Shown one piece after another: positions 6,418-12,342 of a DNA stretch of 12,342 bases (within the stretch, counting starts at the first letter, position 1; every line of letters starts with the position of its first letter). Origin of the DNA: Acidimicrobiaceae bacterium. GTDB taxonomy: Bacteria > Actinomycetota > Acidimicrobiia > Acidimicrobiales > RAAP-2. The stretch spans positions 1 through 12,342 of the forward strand of contig PKZI01000226.1 in assembly GCA_003133005.1 (NCBI GenBank). The letters are read 5' to 3'. The position numbers were made by a program, and so were the translations under genes. Under the pieces are notes generated by a model. That model had not been told where the DNA came from. It was given only the letters and a program-made list of their open reading frames with translations, and made no database searches.

Positions 6418-8391
6418 ATGAGGAATAAAACGAAAACTGTGAAACCGTCGCGAACGATCCGTTCCGCCGTGTCATCGTTACTCGTCGTTGGAGCAGCGTC
6501 GGTTGCGATGATTGGCGGTCTCTCGGTGGGCGCGGCGACGTCCGCGTCGGCGAGTGCTGTCGCGCACGTTACGCCATCAACGTGCAACGTGACCGTCACC
6601 GCGGGCACGGGAGCGGTGGGAGGAGGGAACGTCATTACCGGCGTGACTGCAGGTACGACAAAACTCACATTCGACTGCAATATTTCCGCGACTCCTTCGC
6701 TTGACCCTGGTTTTGTCGCTGAAGCATCACTTCTGGCGGCACTTGGAACCACGTCGGTGAGTCTCGCTGGCGAAGCGGACACGGCCGCAGTGGCAGTTTT
6801 CAACCCGAGTATGACGGATACGGGATGTCCTGCCGCAGTGGCGGGTCAGTGCACCCTTGCTGTTTTTACAGTTCCGACCGCGTTCGCCGCTTCGGATTCG
6901 CAAGCGCAGTGTCAACCCACGCAAACTCAAATCAACGACGGTCTATTTGCTTGTGACGTGGCAGTGGCGAGCACGCAAGAGAGTCCCATTGCAGGTGCGC
7001 AATACCTCATGACGTACAACACCCAGGCCACGCTGCCCACCGCGCCGAGTATCGCTACCGCGTCAAGCGGCGTACCTGGAGCCGCGATCAAGGTGAGTGA
7101 TGGACCAACTGGTCACTGGTGGGGCGACGCGATTCAAGAGACGCAGGCGACCGCTGCTGCAGTGACGCCCCAAGCGGCGCCATCTACGTGCGCTTCGACT
7201 GGAGGATATGGGAGCGTGCCCACTTCACTCTTAGTGGTGAACTGGTTCGTCCAAGGAACGACCACCGCGATTCCCGGCAGCGCGGCGGGCGTCACGATTT
7301 CGAATGACTGCTACGACGGCAAGACGCTCTATGCACCGGTGTTAGGCGGAACGATTACCGTCCCTTCGTCACTCAAGTTGGGAACTGCCTACACCGCGTA
7401 TCTGTGCGAGGCGAACTTCACCACGTACCCGAGCAATGACGCGAACGCCACGGGCGACTGCGGGCCTGGTCTCGGAGGTAAGTACTGGGTGGACGCGTCA
7501 TTCAACTTCACCGCGGCTCTTGGGCCAATCACGCAAGTCGCTCCTTTGTCAGCAACGACGGCTCCGGGAACTGCGTCAAGTACGCAACTGGCAGTGACCG
7601 GAAACAACGGAGCGGTCAGTTTCGTCCAGTCGTCTGCGGCCGTCACGGGACTCTCAGTGTCGCCAACAGGATTGGTCACTGGTGCAGCCACGCTCACGGC
7701 GGGGAGCTACACCATCTCAGGGACTGACTCTGACGCCTCAGGTGACTCGGGCACATGGACGTTTACGTTGGGCGTCGGAACCGCACAAGCCGCGCTCACC
7801 CTCACCAGCGTCTCTGGACACGTCGGATCGCCGCTCTCGCTCGCGACCAGCGGCGGCTCCGGTACGGGAGCAGTGAGCTACACCGTCGCCGATGGCACCG
7901 CGTCAGGTTGCGCGGTCTCGGGTAGTTCGCTCACGGCGACGAGTGCAGGTACTTGTCTCGTGACAGCGACGAAGGCCGCTGACGCCACGTACCTCGTGGC
8001 GACCTCGCCCGCGACCACGGTTACCTTGGCCATTGGCAACGGGACCCTCCGGTTGTTGACGACCCGCTTTGTGGTAACTGACAACACGAAAGTCCTGCTC
8101 GTGCCCTTTCACTGCAGTGTGGCGACGTGTCGTGGCACCGTGTCGATGACGGCCACTTTGCGGGGTCGTTTTTCTTCTGGCGGTGTTGTCGTCGTGAGGA
8201 AGATCGATATCGCGAGTGTGGGTATCGCGCAAGCGGTCAATACCAACAAGACCGTGCGATTTGGCCTTACGAGCGCGTTCAATGCGTATTTGCGTTTCGA
8301 CCCTGATCGTCCGACGATTACCGCGATTGTGGTGGTGAAATCACAGGACGCCGCTTCGACGGGCCTTGGTCGAGTGAGTCTTTTGAAGTAA
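6418..8391 (+). CDS. Secreted Ig-like-domain protein of unknown function
   Basis: A 657-residue exported protein. The N-terminus has a basic stretch to about residue 15, a hydrophobic core (SLLVVGAASVAMIGGLSVG) and an A-S-A site, with likely signal-peptidase cleavage after Ala47. The mature protein is rich in Thr, Ser, Ala and Gly with 14 cysteines, an even number that suits disulfides outside the cell. Residues about 48-370 form two Cys-containing beta-rich parts that I do not recognise. About 375-460 resembles a putative Ig (He_PIG-type) domain, with SPTGLVTGAATLTAGSYTIS and a closing WTFTLGV. About 465-550 is a second Ig-like repeat containing GTCLVTATKAADATYL. The C-terminal 110 residues form another beta-rich domain with HCSVATC. 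There is no LPXTG, membrane anchor or SLH domain, so release or non-covalent wall binding is likely. Adhesive or structural roles are possible; none is shown. Confidence 0.8.
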   Translation: MRNKTKTVKPSRTIRSAVSSLLVVGAASVAMIGGLSVGAATSASASAVAHVTPSTCNVTVTAGTGAVGGGNVITGVTAGTTKLTFDCNISATPSLDPGFVAEASLLAALGTTSVSLAGEADTAAVAVFNPSMTDTGCPAAVAGQCTLAVFTVPTAFAASDSQAQCQPTQTQINDGLFACDVAVASTQESPIAGAQYLMTYNTQATLPTAPSIATASSGVPGAAIKVSDGPTGHWWGDAIQETQATAAAVTPQAAPSTCASTGGYGSVPTSLLVVNWFVQGTTTAIPGSAAGVTISNDCYDGKTLYAPVLGGTITVPSSLKLGTAYTAYLCEANFTTYPSNDANATGDCGPGLGGKYWVDASFNFTAALGPITQVAPLSATTAPGTASSTQLAVTGNNGAVSFVQSSAAVTGLSVSPTGLVTGAATLTAGSYTISGTDSDASGDSGTWTFTLGVGTAQAALTLTSVSGHVGSPLSLATSGGSGTGAVSYTVADGTASGCAVSGSSLTATSAGTCLVTATKAADATYLVATSPATTVTLAIGNGTLRLLTTRFVVTDNTKVLLVPFHCSVATCRGTVSMTATLRGRFSSGGVVVVRKIDIASVGIAQAVNTNKTVRFGLTSAFNAYLRFDPDRPTITAIVVVKSQDAASTGLGRVSLLK

Positions 8392-8398
8392 GTCTCGC

Positions 8399-8447
8399 AA
8401 CGTAGCCCTCATCCAGGATGTGTTTCGTCTCGGATGAGGGCTACGTT
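8399..8447 (+). terminator. Strong hairpin after the secreted-protein gene
   Basis: A perfect 16-bp stem: the left arm is at 8399-8414 (begins AACGTAGCCC) and the right arm at 8432-8447 (ends GGGCTACGTT), with a 17-nt loop. It starts 7 nt after the stop at 8391. Only a short T-poor stretch follows (CGTTTCTG), so it is a terminator of the actinobacterial kind without a long U-run, or an mRNA 3'-end stabiliser. An ATG at 8434 in frame with the next gene lies inside the right arm. Confidence 0.75.
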
Positions 8448-8463
8448 CGTTTCTGTCGAGCAC

Positions 8464-8475
8464 TACCATTCGCGA
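8464..8475 (+). promoter_or_regulatory. Putative -10 box of a leaderless promoter for the aldo-keto reductase gene
   Basis: TACCAT (8464-8469) fits TANNNT and is followed by 6 nt and the ATG at 8476. There is no Shine-Dalgarno sequence before this ATG. The box lies just after the upstream terminator hairpin, where a new promoter is expected. No good -35 hexamer is seen. Confidence 0.45.
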
Positions 8476-9504
8476 ATGACCGACTTTCAACCTCTTTCCA
8501 ACCGATACGACGAGATGGTCTATCGGCGCACGGGTCGAAGTGGACTGCTACTCCCTGCGATTTCACTTGGACTCTGGCACAATTTTGGCGATGATCGACC
8601 GCTTGAGGTGCAGCGAAGCATCCTCCGTCGCGCCTTTGACCGAGGTGTCACGCACTTCGACCTTGCCAATAACTACGGTCCGCCCTATGGCAGCGCCGAA
8701 AAGAACTTCGGACGACTACTTCACGAGGATTTTTCGCGACTGCGTGACGAGTTGGTCATCTCAACCAAGGCCGGTTGGGACATGTGGCCCGGACCTTACG
8801 GCGATCTGGGATCGCGCAAGTATCTCTTGTCGAGTCTCGACCAGAGCCTTCAGCGCATGGGACTTGACTACGTCGACATCTTTTATCATCACCACTTTGA
8901 CAAGGACACGCCCCTCGAAGAGACGATGGGCGCCCTTGACGCCGCGGTGCGACAGGGTAAGGCACTCTACGTCGGCGTTTCCTCGTATTCGCACGAACGG
9001 ACGAAAGAAGCAGTGGACATACTGCGCGCACTCGGTACACCGTTATTGATCCATCAGCCGTCGTACTCAATGCTCAATCGTTGGATCGAAGAACAATTGC
9101 TCGACGTCTTGGGTCAAGAGGGAGTGGGATGTATCGCTTTTTCGCCACTCGCCCAGGGCATATTGACTGATCGCTATCGCAACGGCATACCCGATGGATC
9201 TCGGGCATCAAAAAATACGTCACTGAGTACGGACATGCTGAGTGCCGAGAACCTTGAGAAGGTCCGAGGCCTCGCGTCCATTGCGGATGAGCGAGGTCAG
9301 GAGCTCTCCCAGATGGCGATCGCGTGGGCGTTGCGTGATCCCCGTATGACGTCGGTCGTGCTCGGTGCGAGCAGCGTCACGCAACTCGACGAGAATCTTG
9401 GCGCATTGAGAAATCTCCACTTCACCCAAGACGAACTCGAACGTATCGACGGATTCGCGCGTGAGGGTCATCTCGATCTGTGGCGCCAGGTGGCAGAAGC
9501 GTAA
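8476..9504 (+). CDS. gpr: Aldo-keto reductase, L-glyceraldehyde-3-phosphate reductase type
   Basis: A 342-residue NADPH-type aldo-keto reductase closely resembling E. coli YghZ (Gpr, AKR14), which reduces L-glyceraldehyde 3-phosphate and methylglyoxal. Matches include SLGLWHNFGD, THFDLANNYGPP, GSAEKNFGRLL, ISTKAGWDMWPGPYG, GSRKYLL, LDQSLQRMGLDYVDIFY, GKALYVGVSSYS, LLIHQPSYSMLNRW, GVGCIAFSPLAQGILT and SVVLGAS. The catalytic tetrad is complete: Asp62, Tyr67, Lys98 and His139. Length equals that of YghZ. I start at 8476 because the N-terminus then aligns with YghZ; the upstream in-frame ATG at 8434 is inside the terminator stem. The probable role is reduction and detoxification of reactive aldehydes, or NADP recycling. 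It is probably transcribed alone, and it converges on the deacetylase gene 61 bp away. Confidence 0.9.
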   Translation: MTDFQPLSNRYDEMVYRRTGRSGLLLPAISLGLWHNFGDDRPLEVQRSILRRAFDRGVTHFDLANNYGPPYGSAEKNFGRLLHEDFSRLRDELVISTKAGWDMWPGPYGDLGSRKYLLSSLDQSLQRMGLDYVDIFYHHHFDKDTPLEETMGALDAAVRQGKALYVGVSSYSHERTKEAVDILRALGTPLLIHQPSYSMLNRWIEEQLLDVLGQEGVGCIAFSPLAQGILTDRYRNGIPDGSRASKNTSLSTDMLSAENLEKVRGLASIADERGQELSQMAIAWALRDPRMTSVVLGASSVTQLDENLGALRNLHFTQDELERIDGFAREGHLDLWRQVAEA

Positions 9505-9514
9505 GTCGCATTGT

Positions 9515-9533
9515 CACGCGCTGACCGCGCGTG
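9515..9533. terminator. Hairpin between convergent genes
   Basis: CACGCGC (9515-9521) and GCGCGTG (9527-9533) form a perfect GC-rich 7-bp stem with the loop TGACC. It lies between the aldo-keto reductase stop (9504) and the deacetylase stop (9566) and could serve both directions. No U-tract follows on either strand, so efficiency is uncertain. Confidence 0.5.
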
Positions 9534-9565
9534 TCGAGCATGACTGTGGTCGTCTCTTTGCGCGG

Positions 9566-10594
9566 TTACGCGCCCGAGTCCTGGGCGACGCGAAGTGCCG
9601 CGAGGCGCGTCTTTCTCGTGCTTTCGACAATGTCGTCACCGGGGCCGCCAGTAGTTGGGCGCTCACCTTCGTGTGCGCTGCCCAAGACTGCGCCGAGCGC
9701 CGCGCTCACCGAATGACGCAGGGCATCGAGCTGATAGCCGCCCTCGAGAAAGAGCGCGAGTCGTCCAGGTTCGGGAGCGAAACTCGCTGCGAGCAGAGCA
9801 AGTTGTGCGAAGTCGCCACTCGAAAGGGCTAATTCCGCTAACGGGTCGTCGCGATGGGCGTCAAAGCCCGCCGAGACCAAGATCCACGTGGGTTTAAATT
9901 CGTCGATGACGGGCGCAGCGGTTTCGAGGAGTGCGTGTTGGACGACGTCGCCGGTGGCTCCCGGAGGCAGTGGCAGGTTGACTGTCGCACCGAGGGCGTC
10001 GAGTCCACCTACCTCGTACGGCGCTCCGCTTCCGGGGAAGAGGGGCCACTGGTGTGTTGAGACGTACAGCACGTTGGGATCGTCCCAAAAAATTGCCTGG
10101 GTCCCGTTGCCGTGATGCACGTCCCAGTCCAGTATCAACACCCGTTCGCCGCGGTTCGTGAGTTCGGCGGCACTTACTGCGATGTTATTCAGCAGGCAAA
10201 ATCCCATCGCACGATCGCGCAAGGCGTGGTGGCCCGGTGGGCGTACGGCCACAAAACCAACACCATCGTTTCGTCGCGTCATCTCTCGCAGCACCGAGAG
10301 GCCCGCACCGGCGGCATGCTGGGCGAGAGACCACGAGGCAAACGTGGCGTAGGTGTCCGCGTCGATGTCACCGCCTCCTTCGTAGCAGTAGTTGCCCATC
10401 GCGTCGAGGTAGGCAGCGTCGTGGACGCGTGCAAGCTCACCTCGCGACGCTGCGTAGGGAGCAACGAGTACGAGATCGTCACCGAGGTGTAGGTCGTCGA
10501 CGCCGGCGCTGACCGCACCGAGTCGCTCAGGTCGCTCGGGATGACCGGGCTCGGCGTGACCCGCGTCATCGGTGCTGGCGTTCATGATGAGCAT
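9566..10594 (-). CDS. Histone deacetylase-family (class II-like) amide hydrolase
   Basis: A 342-residue zinc hydrolase of the arginase/deacetylase superfamily, which removes acyl groups from lysines or small acylated amines such as polyamines. Motifs are EPGHPERPERL (15-25), RPPGHHA with the His122/His123 catalytic pair, DWDVHHGNGTQ with zinc ligands Asp158 and His160, SAGFDAHRDDPLA with zinc ligand Asp245, and EGGY with catalytic Tyr287. All catalytic residues are present. The RPPGHH, DWDVHHGNGTQ and FPGSG segments are typical of class II/acetylpolyamine-amidohydrolase-like members, not of AcuC (class I), so I do not call it acuC. Its ATG shares one base with the stop of the preceding acetyltransferase (TAATG), implying coupled translation; an in-frame ATG lies three codons further in. 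The context favours action on whatever the acetyltransferase modifies. Confidence 0.9.
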   Translation of the reverse strand: MLIMNASTDDAGHAEPGHPERPERLGAVSAGVDDLHLGDDLVLVAPYAASRGELARVHDAAYLDAMGNYCYEGGGDIDADTYATFASWSLAQHAAGAGLSVLREMTRRNDGVGFVAVRPPGHHALRDRAMGFCLLNNIAVSAAELTNRGERVLILDWDVHHGNGTQAIFWDDPNVLYVSTHQWPLFPGSGAPYEVGGLDALGATVNLPLPPGATGDVVQHALLETAAPVIDEFKPTWILVSAGFDAHRDDPLAELALSSGDFAQLALLAASFAPEPGRLALFLEGGYQLDALRHSVSAALGAVLGSAHEGERPTTGGPGDDIVESTRKTRLAALRVAQDSGA

Positions 10595-11286
10595 TACGAA
10601 GGTCCTTCTTCATTCAATTCTTCGGGTTCGAACAACGTGGTGCGTCGAAGAAAGTGGGCGTGACTCTCTGGTGTCGACTGTATGGGAAATCGTAGGCTCA
10701 CTATCTCGCTGTCAATCGTCGAGCTGATGGGATAACCCGAATCACGGAAGACACCCAGCATCCCGCGATTATCTGCCTGTGTTTCGGCGACGAAGTGGGT
10801 GATCCCATTTGGGCGAGCCGCTCGCGCGAGATGCCAGAGCAGCAGTATGCCAATGCCGTGATGCTGGTAATGGTCGATCACGACAAAGGCAATCTCGGCC
10901 TCGGAGGTCCCTTCGATTCGGTCATAGCGACCGACCGCAACCAACTCGTCCTCATCGTCTAGCACGACGTAGGCAAAACGGTCCTTGTAGTCAAGTGTGG
11001 TCAAGTGTTCGAGTTCGCCCGAGGCGAGCTCGAGGTGTAGAAAGAAGAAGCGACGAAAGATCGCGCTCTCAGAGAGTTGCTCATGAAAATGTTTCATTCG
11101 GGGCGCGTCGCTTGTTTTTATAGGGCGCATGTGTAGCTTCACACCGGTCGAGGTCACGAGGTCACATTCGAGCGCGTTCGGATACGTTGAACGCGTCGAA
11201 TCGGCGCGCGAAGAACTTGACTTTCGCGATTCGCCCTCGTCCACGACGCCTGGCATGACACCTCGATTCGTGACGAGTGACGCCAC
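10594..11286 (-). CDS. GNAT acetyltransferase, Pat-like protein acetyltransferase domain
   Basis: A 230-residue GNAT protein whose core (about 36-205) follows the pattern of the catalytic domain of actinobacterial Pat lysine acetyltransferases: LHMRPIKTSDAPRMKHFHEQ, LSESAIFRRFFFLH, TTLDYKDRFAYVVL, EAEIAFVVIDHYQHHGIGIL, THFVAETQADNRGMLGVFRD. The acetyl-CoA pyrophosphate loop is QHHGIG (141-146), and Glu131 is the likely general base. Unlike mycobacterial Pat it has no cyclic-nucleotide-binding domain, only about 35 Ser/Arg-rich residues at the N-terminus. Known Pat targets include acetyl-CoA synthetase; no such gene is in the window. The GTG at 11286 is favoured by a promoter 7 nt upstream (leaderless). 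An ATG at 11256 with GAGG 4 nt before it is the alternative. It is coupled by TAATG to the deacetylase gene downstream. Confidence 0.85.
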   Translation of the reverse strand: MASLVTNRGVMPGVVDEGESRKSSSSRADSTRSTYPNALECDLVTSTGVKLHMRPIKTSDAPRMKHFHEQLSESAIFRRFFFLHLELASGELEHLTTLDYKDRFAYVVLDDEDELVAVGRYDRIEGTSEAEIAFVVIDHYQHHGIGILLLWHLARAARPNGITHFVAETQADNRGMLGVFRDSGYPISSTIDSEIVSLRFPIQSTPESHAHFLRRTTLFEPEELNEEGPS

Positions 11287-11293
11287 GTCCTTG

Positions 11294-11328
11294 ATTATGG
11301 GTCACGCGCGCGAGAATATCCAGTGACC
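11294..11328 (-). promoter_or_regulatory. Promoter with flanking inverted repeat, upstream of the acetyltransferase gene
   Basis: Read on the minus strand: GGTCAC (11328-11323), -35-like TGGATA (11322-11317, 4 of 6 consensus), 11 nt, GTGACC (11305-11300), then -10 CATAAT (11299-11294, 5 of 6). The -35 to -10 spacer is 17 nt, and 7 nt separate the -10 box from the GTG start, so the mRNA would be leaderless. GGTCAC and GTGACC are perfect inverted repeats that flank the -35 region and touch the -10 box, as repressor half-sites often do; a weak hairpin is the alternative reading. Confidence 0.5.
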
Positions 11329-11353
11329 TAAGTAACGACGAGAAACGCGCTAT

Positions 11354-11977
11354 TTATCGCTGAAGGACTTGACCTTGCGAGTCAAAGATGCCCTCAAGGG
11401 TGGGAGTAACGGTCACTTCTTCGTACTTCGTGATCGCGGTTTCCCTACGCATCGTGAGTCCAATGTCGTCCCAGCCATTGAGTAAACGTTCGCGAATCAT
11501 GGGGTCAAGGTTGAACGGTCGCTGCCATCCGGCTTCGGGCACTTCGACCTTCATCAGGTCCACGTCAACAATCACGAGACGCGTCGTGTCTTCTTTGACG
11601 ACCATCGTAAGTTCGTCGACGTCTTCGTGGGTGAGCTGGACGATCACTAAACCTTGTTTCGAGGAGTTGTTGCGAAAAATGTCCCCAAACGACGGCGCAA
11701 TGATCGCCTCGAATCCGTAGTCCATGAGTGCCCAGACCGCGTGTTCGCGCGATGAACCCGTGCCGAACCTCGGGCCCGCGACGAGAATGTTCGCGCCGAC
11801 GTAGCGCTCCTCGTTCAGAACAAAAGAAGGATCGTCTCGCCATTCACTAAAGAGGCCCCGGCCGAACCCCGTGCGTTCGACTCGCTTGAGCCAGTCCGAG
11901 GGAATGATCTGATCAGTGTCGACATCGGATCGTTCGAGGGGCACCGCCCGGCCCTCAACGATGTGAATGGGTTTCAC
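11354..11977 (-). CDS. leuD: 3-isopropylmalate dehydratase small subunit
   Basis: LeuD is the small (swivel-domain) subunit of isopropylmalate isomerase, which converts 2-isopropylmalate to 3-isopropylmalate with LeuC in leucine synthesis. The 207-residue length is usual. Diagnostic segments are [19 protein letters not shown] near the N-terminus, [20 protein letters not shown] (positions about 68-87, the substrate-recognition and swivel region), and [15 protein letters not shown]. The start is a GTG that overlaps the leuC stop as GTGA, so translation is coupled to leuC. The next gene on the strand begins 67 bp downstream and has its own promoter candidate. Confidence 0.97.
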   Translation of the reverse strand: MKPIHIVEGRAVPLERSDVDTDQIIPSDWLKRVERTGFGRGLFSEWRDDPSFVLNEERYVGANILVAGPRFGTGSSREHAVWALMDYGFEAIIAPSFGDIFRNNSSKQGLVIVQLTHEDVDELTMVVKEDTTRLVIVDVDLMKVEVPEAGWQRPFNLDPMIRERLLNGWDDIGLTMRRETAITKYEEVTVTPTLEGIFDSQGQVLQR

Positions 11978-12342
11978 GACGTGACCTCGCTCGGCGATGC
12001 GAAGTGGCCGAGTACCGCGGTGGCGGCGGCGACGACCGGCGAGACGAGATGTGTACGTCCGCCGCGGCCTTGGCGGCCTTCGAAGTTGCGGTTCGATGTG
12101 CTGGCGCAGCGTTCACCTGGAGACAATATGTCGGGGTTCATGCCGAGGCACATACTGCAGCCGGGCTCGCGCCATTCAAAGCCCGCGGCCTTGAAGATCT
12201 TGTCGAGACCTTCATCTTCCGCCTGCTGTTTGACGAGGCCAGAGCCCGGCACGACCATGGCGTTGACCTTAGCTGAAATTTGCTTGCCTGCGATCATCGA
12301 CGCGGCGGCGCGCAGATCTTCGATGCGGCCATTGGTGCAGGA
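11974..12342 (-). CDS. leuC: 3-isopropylmalate dehydratase large subunit, C-terminal part (5' end outside window)
   Basis: LeuC is the iron-sulfur catalytic subunit of isopropylmalate isomerase. The frame is open from the right edge and begins [20 protein letters not shown], so the ATG at 12297 is internal. All three cysteines that bind the 4Fe-4S cluster are visible: the Cys of SCTNGR and the two of GCSMCLGMN, about 60 residues later. The segments [20 protein letters not shown] and the [19 protein letters not shown] stretch are standard. The TGA stop overlaps the leuD start by 4 nt. About three quarters of the protein lies outside the window. Confidence 0.97.
   Translation of the reverse strand, partial: SCTNGRIEDLRAAASMIAGKQISAKVNAMVVPGSGLVKQQAEDEGLDKIFKAAGFEWREPGCSMCLGMNPDILSPGERCASTSNRNFEGRQGRGGRTHLVSPVVAAATAVLGHFASPSEVTS

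Noticed and set aside
7330..7480. Faint resemblance of part of the secreted protein to neocarzinostatin-type domains
   Set aside because: Only spaced cysteines and a GTAYTAYLC-like string recall that fold; this is too little to name a family.
9560..9573. Small hairpin GCGCG-GTTA-CGCGC across the deacetylase stop codon
   Set aside because: The stem is only 5 bp, lies partly in coding sequence, and has no U-run downstream in either direction; the 7-bp stem at 9515-9533 is a better terminator candidate.
1..12342. CRISPR arrays, tRNA or rRNA genes, transposases, phage or toxin-antitoxin genes
   Set aside because: I looked for regular direct repeats, cloverleaf-like segments and recombinase motifs on both strands and found none; subtle cases could be missed without a computed search.

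Overview
The window looks like a chromosomal segment from a moderately GC-rich actinobacterium (Actinomycetota). The class is less certain; something near Acidimicrobiia is my guess from general character, not from a search. Pointers are the actinobacterial style of the LeuA C-terminus, a Pat-type GNAT acetyltransferase, several GTG starts, and at least three genes whose start codon lies 6-7 nt after a TANNNT or TATAAT-like box, as in leaderless actinobacterial mRNAs. I see no tRNA, rRNA, CRISPR array, insertion sequence or phage gene.

Layout: 1-506 (+) is the 3' end of leuA. 532-1155 (+) encodes a two-repeat PQ-loop/SWEET-like membrane protein. It converges, with only 3 nt between stops, on a leftward pair: an FGGY carbohydrate kinase (1159-2700, -) preceded by a sphingosine-1-phosphate-lyase-like PLP enzyme (2700-4079, -), joined by a TAATG stop/start overlap. 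A 219-bp divergent intergenic region with an imperfect palindrome separates this pair from a rightward zinc alcohol dehydrogenase (4299-5396, +) and a DoxX-type membrane protein (about 5503-6153, +). A perfect dyad with two 9-bp arms and a 3-nt centre lies just upstream of the DoxX gene. A 264-bp AT-richer region with five AGTAC boxes and a small dyad precedes a large secreted Ig-like protein (6418-8391, +), which ends at a perfect 16-bp-stem hairpin. A YghZ/Gpr-type aldo-keto reductase (8476-9504, +) follows. It converges on a leftward histone-deacetylase-family gene (9566-10594, -), itself coupled by TAATG to a Pat-like GNAT acetyltransferase (10594-11286, -). The right edge holds leuD (11354-11977, -) and the 3' end of leuC (11974-12342, -), overlapping by GTGA.

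How the genes may work together: LeuA (2-isopropylmalate synthase) and LeuCD (isopropylmalate isomerase) are successive leucine biosynthesis steps, placed at opposite ends and pointing at each other around about 10.8 kb of other genes. The GNAT and deacetylase form a plausible protein-acetylation writer/eraser pair. The kinase plus C-P... phosphate-ester lyase pair suggests phosphorylation of a small hydroxy-amine or polyol followed by PLP-dependent cleavage to an aldehyde; the divergent alcohol dehydrogenase and the nearby aldo-keto reductase could handle such an aldehyde. The lyase is assigned by homology to carbon-carbon bond cleavage of phosphorylated amino alcohols, and the combined pathway is inference. 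The lyase/kinase pair is the best candidate here for an undescribed pathway.
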